Source of the DNA: Rhodobacter capsulatus
GTDB lineage: Bacteria > Pseudomonadota > Alphaproteobacteria > Rhodobacterales > Rhodobacteraceae
Length of the DNA: 64,000 bases
Direction of reading: 5' to 3'
Assembly (NCBI RefSeq): GCF_003254295.1
Contig: NZ_QKZO01000008.1
Span: 62,001 to 126,000 of the forward strand
The notes under the pieces are model-generated. The model saw only the letters and a list, made by a program, of their open reading frames with translations. It was not told where the DNA came from and searched no databases. Positions 50,965 to 60,135 of the stretch are shown here, one piece after another. The position numbers and the translations under genes are program-made. Position 1 is the first letter of the stretch. Each line of letters starts with the position of its first letter.

Positions 50965-51015
50965 GCGTATTTGCACCAAGAAAAAACCATCGGCTTTTTC
51001 TTGGCAAAAATACGC
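50965..51015. terminator. Bidirectional hairpin of the CCAAGaTGAAA repeat family
   Basis: GCGTATTTGCACCAAGAAAA (from 50965) and its inverse TTTTCTTGGCAAAAATACGC (to 51015) flank a short loop. It lies between two convergent genes and has A/T runs on both strands, so it can terminate both. A related pair occurs at 60062-60135 and a single copy at 56116-56163. Confidence 0.6.
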
Positions 51016-51033
51016 TCTTTTCAACGCTTTGGA

Positions 51034-52047
51034 TCAGCCGCGACGGCGGCCCTTGCGCTCGCGGGTGGGGCCGTCATCGTCGCCGGTGCCATCCGAGACC
51101 GAGGAGAAGGCGCCCAGTTTCGCCGCGATCTCCTCAAGGCTCGGGCGGGGGCCGCGCGGCCGGGTCGAAAGCGCCTCGTGCATCGCCTGCAGATGCACCG
51201 GCATCGTGCCGCAGCAGCCGCCGATGATCGTCGCCCCGGCATCGCGCGCCAGGCAGGCGTAATCGCCCATCAGCTCCGGCGTGCCGTCGTAATGGATATG
51301 GCCGTCGTGGTATTTCGGAATGCCCGCATTGCCCTTGGCGATCAGCGGGCGTTCGGTGCCCGTCGCGACGAAACCCATCAGCGTCCGCATCAGATCCGCC
51401 GCGCCGACGCCGCAATTGGCGCCGAAGGCGAGCGGCGGGTTCGGCAGTTTTTCCACCAGCGCCGCCATCTGCGCCGAGGTGACGCCCATCATCGTGCGCC
51501 CGGCGGTGTCGAAGCTCATCGTGCCGCACCAGTCCATCCCCGCAAGGCGGGCGGCTTCGGCGGCGGCCTTGTATTCTTCGGGCGCCGAGATCGTCTCGAC
51601 CCAGAGCACATCGGCGCCGCCCTCTTTCAGGCCCTCGGCCTGTTCGTGGAAGATCTCGACGGCGAGGTCATGCGTCAGCGTGCCCATCGGCGCGAAGATC
51701 TCGCCCGTCGGGCCCATCGAGCCGCAGACGGCGACCGGACGGCCCGCCTTGTCGGCAACCTCGCGGCCGATCTCGGCGGCGATGCGGTTGAGTTCGCGCA
51801 CCCGGCCCTGGGCATTGTGCAGCTTCAGCCGCGCCGCATTGCCGCCGAAGCTGTTCGTCAGGAACAGGTCCGAGCCCGACTCGACCGCGAAGCCGTAGAG
51901 TTTCGCGATCCGGTCCGGGTGCTCGACGTTCCACAGTTCCGGCGGCTCGCCCGAGGACAGCCCCATGTTGAAGAGGTTGGTCCCCGTGGCCCCGTCGGCC
52001 AAGAGCCAGTCACGGGATTTCAGCAGGCGGGAAAGCGTGTTGGTCAT
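51034..52047 (-). CDS. Homocysteine S-methyltransferase (BHMT/MetH N-module type)
   Basis: The 337-residue protein has LADGATGTNLFNMGL, TNSFGGN, and the zinc cysteines in FGANCGVGAAD and IIGGCCGTMPVH. This is the Hcy-binding TIM barrel shared by betaine-homocysteine methyltransferase and the MetH N-module. Paired with a separate corrinoid protein 2.4 kb away it most likely takes the methyl group from methylcobalamin rather than betaine. AGGAGAGG precedes ATG 52047. The tail after residue 310 is charged and disordered. Confidence 0.83.
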   Translation of the reverse strand: MTNTLSRLLKSRDWLLADGATGTNLFNMGLSSGEPPELWNVEHPDRIAKLYGFAVESGSDLFLTNSFGGNAARLKLHNAQGRVRELNRIAAEIGREVADKAGRPVAVCGSMGPTGEIFAPMGTLTHDLAVEIFHEQAEGLKEGGADVLWVETISAPEEYKAAAEAARLAGMDWCGTMSFDTAGRTMMGVTSAQMAALVEKLPNPPLAFGANCGVGAADLMRTLMGFVATGTERPLIAKGNAGIPKYHDGHIHYDGTPELMGDYACLARDAGATIIGGCCGTMPVHLQAMHEALSTRPRGPRPSLEEIAAKLGAFSSVSDGTGDDDGPTRERKGRRRG

Positions 52048-52116
52048 CGGGCCTCTCCTGAACCAAGGTCGGTTTCTCCCTGCCACGGGGCGGGGAAAAG
52101 TGCAATTTCCTTTCGT

Positions 52117-54147
52117 TCAAGATGGTCTTGACGCGAAGACCGGGGTGGCGGCGCGCGCGGGGCCCGTGTCGATGTCGGTGTCGGTGTCGACCTCGGTCCC
52201 GGCGGCGCGGGCGGCGCCGGGCAGGGGGGCCGGGCGGTGGATGGCGCGGGCGATGTCGGCGGCGGCGAGCATCAGCGCGGCATGGTTGGGCGCGGCGATG
52301 TAGCGGGGCGAGAGCCGCGGCGCGAAGCCCATCTTGAACTGGCGCAGACCGGCCGCGCCCTTGCCCTTTTCGGCCTGCCGCCACAGCGCCGCCGCCGGTC
52401 CTTCGCTGTCCTCGGCGCGCGGCGGCAGGGCGGCCAGCGACAGCCGCCGCGCCCCGGAACGGGCCGCCTCGGCGATGGCGGTGGCGATCAGCGCCTGCAT
52501 CGTGCCGTCGGGGGCCTCGGCGGCCGGGCGCATCAGATCAAGCACCCATTCCGTCGCCGTGGCGTGGAAACTGGCAAAGCCGACCAGACGCCCGGTGTCG
52601 TCGCGGGCCAGCAGAACCTGTTGCGCCGAGACGTAATCCGCGGCGAAACGGCCCATCGAGAAGCCGCGTTCGCCGCCATGCGTCGCGGCCCAGGCGCGGG
52701 CGAGCCCGGCCATTTCGTCCAGCGGCAGCAGGCCGAGGGCGCGGGTGACGCGCAGCCCGGATTTCTCGGCCTTGCGCAGCTTGCGCCGCAGCCCCGCCCG
52801 CGCCGGGGTGTTCAGATCGAAGCGGGCGGGATCAAGCCAGACCTCGGTCGCGACCGGGGCGATGACCCAGCCTGCGGCCCGGGCCTGCGCCGCGACGCGG
52901 GGGGAAATCTTGTAAAGGCAGGCCACGCGCCCCTCGGCCCGGGCCGAGCTGCGCAGCCGTTCCAGCAGCACCGGGACGGGCGCGGTGCCGAACGGGTCGA
53001 GCATCCCGGTCAGGGTCCGGGCGCCGCGCCCGACCATCCAGCCGCCGGTGCCGCAATCGCCGGGCAAAAGCCCGTGTTCGCCCTGCCGCAGCAGGCCGAG
53101 CTCTGCCTGCGGCCCCGAGAGCGCGCGGCGCAGCAGCGGCTTGGGCGCCTCGGCGGGCGTCATCACTGTGCTTTTGCGCAGCACATGCGCCGGACGCAGC
53201 GCCACCAGCGCGATCGCCGCCAGCGCGGGCAGGCCGTAATAGACGATCCGCCAGGCCAGAATCGCCGCGATCAGCTCGGGCTGGGCGGTGCCGGGCAAAA
53301 GCGTGATCAGCGTGATCTCGAACGGGCCGACGCCGCCCGGGGTGTTCGACACCAGCCCCGCGCCCTGCGCCAGCAGGAAGGCGGGATAAAGCGTCAGGAA
53401 GGAGAGCGGTTCCGAGCCGGGCAGAAGCGCCCAGAGCGCCGCGGCGGCAAAGGCGGTGTCGAGCGTCGCAAGGCCGAGGATCCGCCCCATCACCGCCAGC
53501 GGCGGCAGCCGCAGGGTGAAGCGGCCGAGCCGCAGCCCCTCGGGCAGCACGAGCGTCGCCAGCGCCAGCCCGCCGCCCAGCACAAGCCCGAGCACGGCCA
53601 GCCCCTGCACCGCCAGCACCGGCAGATGCTGGTGATCGACCGGCGCGATCAGCAGCACCGCCGCGGTCAGCACCGACCAGCCCGCCAGAAAGGTCGCGGC
53701 GACGGTGGCGGTGATCTTGCTGGCCTGCGCGAGCGAGGTGTCGGGCAGCATCCGCCAGCGCACCAGCGCCCCCGAAACCAGCCCGAATCCGATCGTCTGC
53801 GACAGCGCGATCGCGGTCCAGCCGCCGCGGCGGGCAGGACCGGGCGCGGTGCCGGTGCCAAGCGCGCGGTGGATCAGCGCGTCATATTGCGCCAGCGCCG
53901 CGAAAGAGGCGACGGTCGCCGCGATCGCCAGCGCCCAAGAGAGCGCATCGACCCGCGCCAGCGCCGCCAGAATCGCCGCCCCGTCAAGGTTGGCAAGCTT
54001 GTCGCGCAGCACCCAGAGGAACACCGCGACGAGACCAAGGCCAAGCGCCTGCCTGCGCGCAGCCGCGCCGATCCGCATGCCCTCGGGCAAGACGAGGCCA
54101 CGTGCCGCGAGCGCGGCCGCAAAGGCCGTTTCCGTGTCTTTGGACAT
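52117..54147 (-). CDS. mprF: MprF-like flippase/aminoacyl-phospholipid synthase
   Basis: The 676-residue protein has about eight N-terminal helices (LPPG_dehyd/flippase-like region up to residue 330, with NTPGGVGPFEITL) and a DUF2156 GNAT-like C-terminal domain (GERGFSMGRFAADYVSAQ, FASFHATATEWVLDLMRP, QFKMGFAPRLSPRY). MprF adds lysine or alanine to phosphatidylglycerol and flips it, lowering the negative surface charge. The C-terminus ends in a Thr/Asp repeat (EVDTDTDIDTG). GGGAGG precedes ATG 54147. Confidence 0.82.
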   Translation of the reverse strand: MSKDTETAFAAALAARGLVLPEGMRIGAAARRQALGLGLVAVFLWVLRDKLANLDGAAILAALARVDALSWALAIAATVASFAALAQYDALIHRALGTGTAPGPARRGGWTAIALSQTIGFGLVSGALVRWRMLPDTSLAQASKITATVAATFLAGWSVLTAAVLLIAPVDHQHLPVLAVQGLAVLGLVLGGGLALATLVLPEGLRLGRFTLRLPPLAVMGRILGLATLDTAFAAAALWALLPGSEPLSFLTLYPAFLLAQGAGLVSNTPGGVGPFEITLITLLPGTAQPELIAAILAWRIVYYGLPALAAIALVALRPAHVLRKSTVMTPAEAPKPLLRRALSGPQAELGLLRQGEHGLLPGDCGTGGWMVGRGARTLTGMLDPFGTAPVPVLLERLRSSARAEGRVACLYKISPRVAAQARAAGWVIAPVATEVWLDPARFDLNTPARAGLRRKLRKAEKSGLRVTRALGLLPLDEMAGLARAWAATHGGERGFSMGRFAADYVSAQQVLLARDDTGRLVGFASFHATATEWVLDLMRPAAEAPDGTMQALIATAIAEAARSGARRLSLAALPPRAEDSEGPAAALWRQAEKGKGAAGLRQFKMGFAPRLSPRYIAAPNHAALMLAAADIARAIHRPAPLPGAARAAGTEVDTDTDIDTGPARAATPVFASRPS

Positions 54148-54261
54148 GCTGCCTCCCCGACGATGCGCAACCGGAAGGATGCGCGCCAAGGGTTAGCAAG
54201 CGGTGAAAAGTCGCAGCTTTCCCGCAGATTTGGTTGCCGGGGCTTAACCATCCGGGGGGCG

Positions 54262-54306
54262 GCCGCGTCAAAAACAAACACCGCGCCTTCGCGGGGAAGG
54301 GCGGTG
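54262..54306 (-). terminator. Intrinsic terminator after the DUF1476 gene
   Basis: CACCGC-g-CCTTC (54279-54290) pairs with GAAGG-GCGGTG (54296-54306), and the minus strand continues TTTGTTTTT. It lies about 40 bases past the DUF1476 stop. Confidence 0.6.
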
Positions 54307-54347
54307 CCAGATCCGGGGCGCCTTGCGGCGCCCGCGGCGGTCCGGTT

Positions 54348-54662
54348 TCAGCCTGCGCTGGCGAGCTGTTTCATCGCCTCGGCCATCGATTTTTGCAATT
54401 CGGCGCGGATCGCCGCCTCGTCGGCCTTGCCCGCCAGATCGGCGACAAGCTTGCGCACGACATCGTCCTTGCCCGCCTCTTCGAGATCGGCGGCCAGAAC
54501 TTCGGCCACATAGGCGTCGAGCGCGGCCTCGGTCTTGCCCAGAAGCCCCGCCGCCCATTGCGCCAGAATCTTCACCGACCGGGCCTCGGCCTTGAAGCGC
54601 AGATCGGCATCATGCGCGAATTTCGCTTCGTAGGCATGTTCGCGATCGTCGAAAGTGGTCAT
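54348..54662 (-). CDS. DUF1476 protein, F1-ATPase zeta inhibitor subunit
   Basis: The 104-residue helical protein starts MTTFDDREHAYEAKFAHDAD and contains RSVKILAQWAAGLLGKT, the DUF1476 pattern. In Paracoccus and relatives this is the zeta subunit that blocks ATP hydrolysis by F1. The N-terminal residues form the inhibitory part. It is divergent from purC. Confidence 0.88.
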   Translation of the reverse strand: MTTFDDREHAYEAKFAHDADLRFKAEARSVKILAQWAAGLLGKTEAALDAYVAEVLAADLEEAGKDDVVRKLVADLAGKADEAAIRAELQKSMAEAMKQLASAG

Positions 54663-54729
54663 GGTTCCCCCCTGGGTCAGTGTCTCGCGGCAGATATGGG
54701 TTCAACTGCGCGCGGCTGCAAGGTTTATT

Positions 54730-54791
54730 CCGCCCGCGCGCGGGCGGATTGCGCATCCGCCCGGCAATCACCGCGCCCGCGCGGGCGCGGT
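54730..54791. repeat. Overlapping perfect palindromes upstream of purC
   Basis: Three structures sit side by side: an 18-base palindrome at 54730-54747, GGGCGGAT-N5-ATCCGCCC at 54742-54762 which shares its arm, and a 22-base palindrome at 54770-54791. The first two exclude each other. They could be a control element of purC or of the divergent DUF1476 gene. Confidence 0.45.
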
Positions 54792-54914
54792 TCAGGGCGG
54801 TGCGGCAGGGGCTGCGACCGGCTTTGCCTTGCGGGATGGGCGCTCTTGCGCTAATGGGCGCGAAGGCAGTGACCGTGTGCCCCGCACGGCCACCCGTTCG
54901 ATATTGGAGAGCCC

Positions 54915-55676
54915 ATGGCACCGCGTCGCAAGAAAATCTACGAAGGCAAGGCGAAGATCCTTTACGAAGGCCCGGAGCCGGGAACGCTGGTGCAGTATTT
55001 CAAGGACGACGCGACCGCCTTCAACGCGCAGAAGAAGGCGACGATCGAGGGCAAGGGCGTGCTCAACAACCGCCTGTCGGAATTCTTCATGACCGGGCTG
55101 ACGAATGTGGGCATTCCGAACCACTTCATCCGCCGTCTGAATATGCGCGAGCAGCTGATCCGGCAGGTCGAGATCGTGCCGCTCGAGGTCATCGTGCGCA
55201 ACTTCGCCGCCGGGTCGATCTCGAAGCGGCTGGGCATCGAGGAGGGCACGGCGCTGCCGCGGCCGATCGTCGAATACAGCTACAAGAATGACGCGCTGGG
55301 TGATCCGCTGGTGCCCGAGGAATATATCGTCGCCTTCGGCTGGGCGAACCAGCAGGATCTGGACGATATCGTGTCGCTGGCGCTGCGGGTGAACGATTTC
55401 CTCTCGGGCGTGTTCTTCGGCGTCGGCATCAAGCTGGTCGATTTCAAGATCGAGATCGGCCGGATCTGGGATGGCGATTTCATGCGGCTGATCGTGGCGG
55501 ATGAAATCAGCCCCGACAGCTGCCGTCTGTGGGATGTGAAGACGGGGCAAAAGCTCGACAAGGACGTGTTCCGCCGCGATCTGGGCTCGCTCACCGACGC
55601 CTATACCGAAGTGGCGCGGCGGCTGGGCGTGATGCCCGCCAATGCGACGCCGATGAAACCGACGCTGATCAACTGA
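54915..55676 (+). CDS. purC: SAICAR synthetase
   Basis: The 253-residue enzyme has [43 protein letters not shown] and [16 protein letters not shown], the PurC landmarks. It joins CAIR with aspartate in purine synthesis. Alphaproteobacterial PurC is of this length. purS and purQ follow on the same strand; 194 bases separate purC from purS. Confidence 0.95.
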   Translation: MAPRRKKIYEGKAKILYEGPEPGTLVQYFKDDATAFNAQKKATIEGKGVLNNRLSEFFMTGLTNVGIPNHFIRRLNMREQLIRQVEIVPLEVIVRNFAAGSISKRLGIEEGTALPRPIVEYSYKNDALGDPLVPEEYIVAFGWANQQDLDDIVSLALRVNDFLSGVFFGVGIKLVDFKIEIGRIWDGDFMRLIVADEISPDSCRLWDVKTGQKLDKDVFRRDLGSLTDAYTEVARRLGVMPANATPMKPTLIN

Positions 55677-55870
55677 GCGCGGGCGCAGGATTTGAGGGGC
55701 GGTCCCGCGGGGCCGCCCTTTTCCTTTGCGCCCGCCAGTCTGTGTCCGCCAGTCTGTGCCCGCGCCATGCGCCATCGCGCTTGCCCGAGGCCGGGGCTTG
55801 GGCTATCAGGGCCGAAACGGACGGGTGCGGCCACCTGTCGAGACGCCAGCCCCAAGCGAGGAGATCCCGG

Positions 55871-56110
55871 ATGAAAGCCCGTGTGCATGTGATGCTGAAG
55901 GATGGGGTGCTCGACCCGCAGGGCGAGGCGGTGCGCCATGCGCTGGGCCATCTGGGCTTCACCGGCGTCGAGGCGGTGCGTCAGGGCAAGATGATCGAGC
56001 TGGATCTGGCCGCGACCGACCGGGCTGCGGCGGAAACCGAAGTCAAGGCGATGTGCGAGAAACTCCTCGCCAATACCGTGATCGAGAAATACACCGTCGA
56101 GATCTGCTGA
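55871..56110 (+). CDS. purS: FGAM synthase small subunit PurS
   Basis: The 79-residue protein (MKARVHVMLKDGVLDPQGEA, ending EKYTVEIC) is the PurS subunit that bridges PurL and PurQ. GAGGAGA precedes ATG 55871. Its presence shows that PurL is the small multi-subunit type. Confidence 0.92.
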   Translation: MKARVHVMLKDGVLDPQGEAVRHALGHLGFTGVEAVRQGKMIELDLAATDRAAAETEVKAMCEKLLANTVIEKYTVEIC

Positions 56111-56115
56111 GGCGG

Positions 56116-56163
56116 CCGGGGGCGCTGCCCCCGGACCCCCGGGATATTTGTGGCAAGATAAAG
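56116..56163. repeat. Intergenic repeat, single copy (purS-purQ)
   Basis: GGGGGCGCTGCCCCC is followed by CCCCCGGGATATTTGTGGCA and AGATAAAG. The same series of blocks occurs after the DctD gene. The element sits between two genes of one pathway and may shape their relative expression. Confidence 0.45.
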
Positions 56164-56179
56164 CAGGAGCCCTTTCGCG

Positions 56180-56848
56180 ATGAAAGCCGCCGTCATCACC
56201 TTTCCGGGGTCGAACTGCGACCGTGACCTTGCCGATGCCTTCGCGAAAGCGGGCGCCGATGTGGTGCGGGTCTGGCACAAGGACACCGAAATTCCGGCGG
56301 GCACCGATGTGATCGGCGTGCCGGGGGGGTTTTCCTTTGGCGATTATCTGCGCTGCGGCGCCATCGCTTCGCGCTCGCCCATCGGGCAGGCGGTGGTCGA
56401 TTTCGCGGGCCGCGGCGGCCATGTGATCGGCATCTGCAACGGCTTTCAGGTGCTGACCGAAATGGGGCTGCTGCCGGGCGCCCTGATGCGCAATGCCGGG
56501 CTGAAGTTCCGCTGCCGTCCGCAGCGGCTGAAAGTGGCCACCACGGACAGCCCCTTCACCCGCGCCTATGCGGCGGACGCCGAGGTGACCTATCCGATCG
56601 CCCATCACGACGGCAATTATGTCCTTGACGCCGAGGGGCTCGCCCGGCTTGAGGGCGAGGACCGCGTCGCCTTCCGCTACATCGACAATCCGAACGGCTC
56701 GACCGCCGACATCGCCGGGGTGCTGAGCGAAAACCGCCGCGTGCTTGGCCTGATGCCGCATCCCGAGCGGGTGGTCGAAGACGCGCAGGGCGGCACCGAC
56801 GGGGCGGCGCTTTTCCGCGCGCTGGCGGGGATGCTTGCGGCGGTGTGA
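56180..56848 (+). CDS. purQ: FGAM synthase glutaminase subunit PurQ
   Basis: The 222-residue class I amidotransferase has [27 protein letters not shown], the nucleophile GICNGFQVL and [10 protein letters not shown]. It supplies ammonia to PurL. GCAGGAG precedes the start. Confidence 0.95.
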   Translation: MKAAVITFPGSNCDRDLADAFAKAGADVVRVWHKDTEIPAGTDVIGVPGGFSFGDYLRCGAIASRSPIGQAVVDFAGRGGHVIGICNGFQVLTEMGLLPGALMRNAGLKFRCRPQRLKVATTDSPFTRAYAADAEVTYPIAHHDGNYVLDAEGLARLEGEDRVAFRYIDNPNGSTADIAGVLSENRRVLGLMPHPERVVEDAQGGTDGAALFRALAGMLAAV

Positions 56849-56893
56849 GCGCCGCGCCTTGTTGGGGGCGACGGCTTCGCCTAAAGTCGGGCC

Positions 56894-58693
56894 ATGACCG
56901 CCCTTGCTCCGCGCCCCGATCTGCTTGCCGCCTCCGAGGCCCGCCGCCGCCTGCGCCGCATGGCCTATCGGGCGCTGGCCGTGCTGATGCTGCTGGCCAC
57001 GGTGATCGGTGTCTGGTTCACCAACACCTGGCTGACCGAGCGGTTTACCGAAACCACCCGCATGCGCACCGAGCTGCGGCTGGCGCTTTATTCCGGCAAC
57101 ATCCTGTCGGAACTGCAGCGCACCTCGGTCGTGCCGCTGCTGCTCGCCCGTGACCCCGAGCTGACCAAGGCGCTGGGATCGGGGGATTTTTCCACCACCT
57201 CGGCGCTTCTGATCGCGGCGCGCGAAGAGGTGGGGGTGGCCTCGATCCGGCTTTTGGACCTGCAGGGCCGGGTGATGGGGGCGACCGACCGCAACGTGCT
57301 GGGCACCGTCTTCAACGACGCGCCGTTTTTCGTCGATGCGCAGCGCACCCGTGAGACGGTGTTCTCGGCGGTCGAGGGGGTGACGGGGGCAAGCGAATTC
57401 GTCTATTCCCGCGCCGTTCTGGCCGATGGCAAGCTGGTCGGCGTGATCGTCGTCGGCGCCGATCTGGCGCGCTATGAACGCGCCTGGGCGGGGATTTCCG
57501 ATGCCGTCGCAGTGTTGGACAGCGCGGGCAAGATCGTGCTGGCGACCGAACCGCGCTGGCGGGGCTTGACGATGGACGAGGCTTTGGCGGCGCGTTCGGC
57601 CCCCTCGGCGATCGAGCGCGCGCTGCAGGCGACGGCCGATTGGGCGAATGATGCCCCCGATGCCTGGGTGCTGGGCCAGGCGGTGATGCGGACCGAGGCG
57701 CGGGTGCCGTTTCGCGGCTGGCGGATGGTGGCCTTTACGCCCTATTCCTCGGTGCGTGACCGGGTGAATGCGGTGATTGCGCTTGAAATCATGGGCTTCG
57801 CGATCCTGTTGGCGCTTGGCTTTTATCTGATTTCGCGCCGCGCCAAGGTGCAATCGGCGGTTTACCGGCGCGAGTCGGCCGAGCTGCGGGCGCTGAACGC
57901 GCGGCTTTCGCGCGAGATCGCCGAACGCGAGCGGGTGCAAAAAGACCTGTCCTTGGCCGAACAGACGCTGGAGCAAAGTTCGAAACTCGCCGTGCTGGGC
58001 GAGATGTCGGCGGCGGTCAGCCATGAACTCAATCAGCCGCTCGCGGCGATGAAGACCTATCTGGCGGGGGCGAAACTGCTGTTGCAGCGCGAACGCGTGC
58101 CCGAGGCGCTGTCTTCTTTCCAGCGCATCGACGATCTGATCGAGCGGATGGGGGCGATCACCCGGCAGCTGAAATCCTATGCGCGGAAGGGCGGCGATGC
58201 GATCGAGCCGGTCGATCTGCGCGCGGCGCTGTCCTCGGCCTTGGCGATGATGGAGCCGCAGCTGAAGGCGCGCACGGTGAAGATCGTGCGCAACCTGCCG
58301 CGCGGCGCGGTGATGGTGCAGGCCGACCGGATCCGGCTGGAACAGGTGATCATCAATCTTTTCCGCAATGCGCTGGATGCGACCAAGGGCTTGCGCGCGC
58401 CGCGCATCGAGATCACGCTGGTCTCGGAGGAGGAGGTGGCGGTGCTGACGCTGGCCGACAACGGGCCGGGGCTGACCGATCTGGAAAAGCTCTTCGAGCC
58501 GTTCTGGACGACGAAGAAACCGGGCGAGGGGACGGGGCTGGGCCTTGCGATCTCTTCCTCGATCGTGACCGATTTCGGCGGCCGGCTGACGGCCCGCAAC
58601 GACGAGGGCGGCGGCGCCGTCTTCGAGATGCGGCTGCCGCGGCTGACGGCAAGCAGACAGACGCCCGCAACAGGGCGCAGGGGGACGGAGTAG
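56894..58693 (+). CDS. dctB: C4-dicarboxylate-type sensor histidine kinase (DctB/DctS)
   Basis: The 599-residue kinase has a first membrane helix (LAVLMLLATVIGVWF), a periplasmic double-PDC/Cache region with FNDAPFF and SEFVYSRAVLADGKLVGVIV, a second helix near residue 300 (VIALEIMGFAILLALGFYLI), a coiled coil, and a kinase core with SHELNQPLAAMKTYL (His377), NLFRNALDATKG and a GLGLAIS ATP lid. This is the DctB layout for sensing succinate, malate or fumarate outside the cell. The regulator gene follows after three bases. Confidence 0.88.
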   Translation: MTALAPRPDLLAASEARRRLRRMAYRALAVLMLLATVIGVWFTNTWLTERFTETTRMRTELRLALYSGNILSELQRTSVVPLLLARDPELTKALGSGDFSTTSALLIAAREEVGVASIRLLDLQGRVMGATDRNVLGTVFNDAPFFVDAQRTRETVFSAVEGVTGASEFVYSRAVLADGKLVGVIVVGADLARYERAWAGISDAVAVLDSAGKIVLATEPRWRGLTMDEALAARSAPSAIERALQATADWANDAPDAWVLGQAVMRTEARVPFRGWRMVAFTPYSSVRDRVNAVIALEIMGFAILLALGFYLISRRAKVQSAVYRRESAELRALNARLSREIAERERVQKDLSLAEQTLEQSSKLAVLGEMSAAVSHELNQPLAAMKTYLAGAKLLLQRERVPEALSSFQRIDDLIERMGAITRQLKSYARKGGDAIEPVDLRAALSSALAMMEPQLKARTVKIVRNLPRGAVMVQADRIRLEQVIINLFRNALDATKGLRAPRIEITLVSEEEVAVLTLADNGPGLTDLEKLFEPFWTTKKPGEGTGLGLAISSSIVTDFGGRLTARNDEGGGAVFEMRLPRLTASRQTPATGRRGTE

Positions 58694-58696
58694 ATC

Positions 58697-60022
58697 ATGG
58701 CACGGATGATGAAAGTGGCGATCGTCGATGACGAGGAAGACATCCGTCAGTCGATCGGGCAATGGCTGGCGCTTTCGGGCTTCGACACCGAGACCTTTTG
58801 CAGCGCCGAGGAAGCCCTGAAGGTGATCGGGCCCGATTGGCCCGGCGTGGTGATCTCCGACATCCGGATGCCGGGGATGGACGGGATGACCTTTCTGAAG
58901 CGGCTGATGGGGCTCGACAGCGGGCTGCCGGTGATCATGATCACCGGGCATGGCGACGTGCCGATGGCGGTCGAGGCGATGCGGCTGGGCGCCATGGATT
59001 TCATGGAAAAGCCCTTCAACCCGGACCGGATGACGGAACTGGCCAAGCGCGCGACGCAGACACGGCGGATGACGCTGGATGCCCGCGCTTTGCGCCGCGA
59101 TCTGGCCGAGGGCTCGGCGGTGGTGGGCAAGCTGATCGGGGTCTCGCCCTCGATGGAGCGGCTGCGCGAGGATGTGCTGGATATCGCGCAATCGGACGGG
59201 CACGTGCTGATCGATGGCGAGACCGGCACCGGCAAGACGCTGGTCGCCCATGCGCTGCACGCCGCGGGCACGCGGGCGGGGAAGAAATTCGTCACCATCA
59301 GCTGTGCCGCCTATACCGAGGAAGCCCTGGCCGAGAAGCTTTTCGGCCCGGTGGCCGAGGGGCTGCCCTTGGTCGAGGAGGCCCGCGGCGGCACGCTGGT
59401 GTTGGAGGATATCGAGGCGCTTTCGACCGGGTTGCAGGCGCGGCTGCTGACGGTCCTGAACGAACAGGGCACGCCCGCCGAAACCCGCGTGGTGGCGATC
59501 TGCAACGCCCATGGCGAGGGGCGCACGCTCGAAGACGTTTTGCGCCCCGATCTCTTCTTCCGCCTTGCCGCGCACAAGCTGACGCTGCCGCCGCTGCGCG
59601 CGCGCGGCGAGGATGTGCTGACGCTCTTCACCCGGATGACCGAGGCTTTCGCCGATGATTACGGCTGCGAGCCGCCCGAAGTGAGCGCGCAGGAAGCGGC
59701 GCAGCTGCTGCAGGCGCCCTGGCCTGGCAATGTGCGCCAGCTGATCAATGTCGCCGAACGCGCGGTCTTGCAGGCGCGGCGCGGCTCGGGCTCGATCGCG
59801 TCCTTGCTGATGGCCGAGACCGACGAGGCCGGCACGGCGATGACGACCGAGGGCAAGCCGCTGAAGGAATATGTCGAAAGCTTCGAAAAGATGCTGATCG
59901 ACAACACGATGCGCCGTCACAAGGGCTCGATTTCCGCGGTGATGGAGGAATTGTGCCTGCCGCGGCGGACCCTGAACGAGAAGATGGCGAAATACGGCCT
60001 GAGCCGCGGCGATTACACCTGA
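58697..60022 (+). CDS. dctD: DctD-type response regulator lacking the GAFTGA loop
   Basis: The 441-residue protein has a receiver (IVDDEEDIRQS, Asp55 in VVISDIRMPGMDG, Lys in FMEKPF), an AAA+ domain with Walker A GETGTGKT and Walker B GGTLVLEDIE, and a Fis-type HTH (SISAVMEELCLPRRTLNEKM). Between LFG and GGTL the region reads PVAEGLPLVEEAR: the sigma-54 contact motif GAFTGA is absent and the loop is shortened. R. capsulatus NtrC also lacks GAFTGA and activates sigma-70 polymerase, so this regulator probably does the same. GGAG precedes the ATG. Confidence 0.88.
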   Translation: MARMMKVAIVDDEEDIRQSIGQWLALSGFDTETFCSAEEALKVIGPDWPGVVISDIRMPGMDGMTFLKRLMGLDSGLPVIMITGHGDVPMAVEAMRLGAMDFMEKPFNPDRMTELAKRATQTRRMTLDARALRRDLAEGSAVVGKLIGVSPSMERLREDVLDIAQSDGHVLIDGETGTGKTLVAHALHAAGTRAGKKFVTISCAAYTEEALAEKLFGPVAEGLPLVEEARGGTLVLEDIEALSTGLQARLLTVLNEQGTPAETRVVAICNAHGEGRTLEDVLRPDLFFRLAAHKLTLPPLRARGEDVLTLFTRMTEAFADDYGCEPPEVSAQEAAQLLQAPWPGNVRQLINVAERAVLQARRGSGSIASLLMAETDEAGTAMTTEGKPLKEYVESFEKMLIDNTMRRHKGSISAVMEELCLPRRTLNEKMAKYGLSRGDYT

Positions 60023-60061
60023 GGCGGAGAGGGGGCGCTGCCCCCTCGGCCTGCGGCCTCA

Positions 60062-60135
60062 CCCCCGGGATATTTTCGCCAAGGTGAAAGCCATCCCGGG
60101 GTTTGCTTTCACCTTGGTGCAAATATCCTCGGGGG
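60062..60135. terminator. Large inverted-repeat pair downstream of dctD
   Basis: CCCCCGGGATATTTTCGCCA at 60062 and following AGGTGAAAGC pair with the inverse arm at 60105-60135 around a 13-base loop. GGGGGCGCTGCCCCC precedes it at 60031-60046. It is the same repeat family as at 50965 and 56116 and likely ends the dctBD transcript. Confidence 0.55.

Noticed and set aside
55601-59920. Minus-strand open frame of 1439 codons opposite purS, purQ, dctB and dctD
   Set aside because: It is a GC-driven shadow: composition is dominated by Arg, His, Gln and Gly, no domain is visible, and well-defined genes occupy the other strand.
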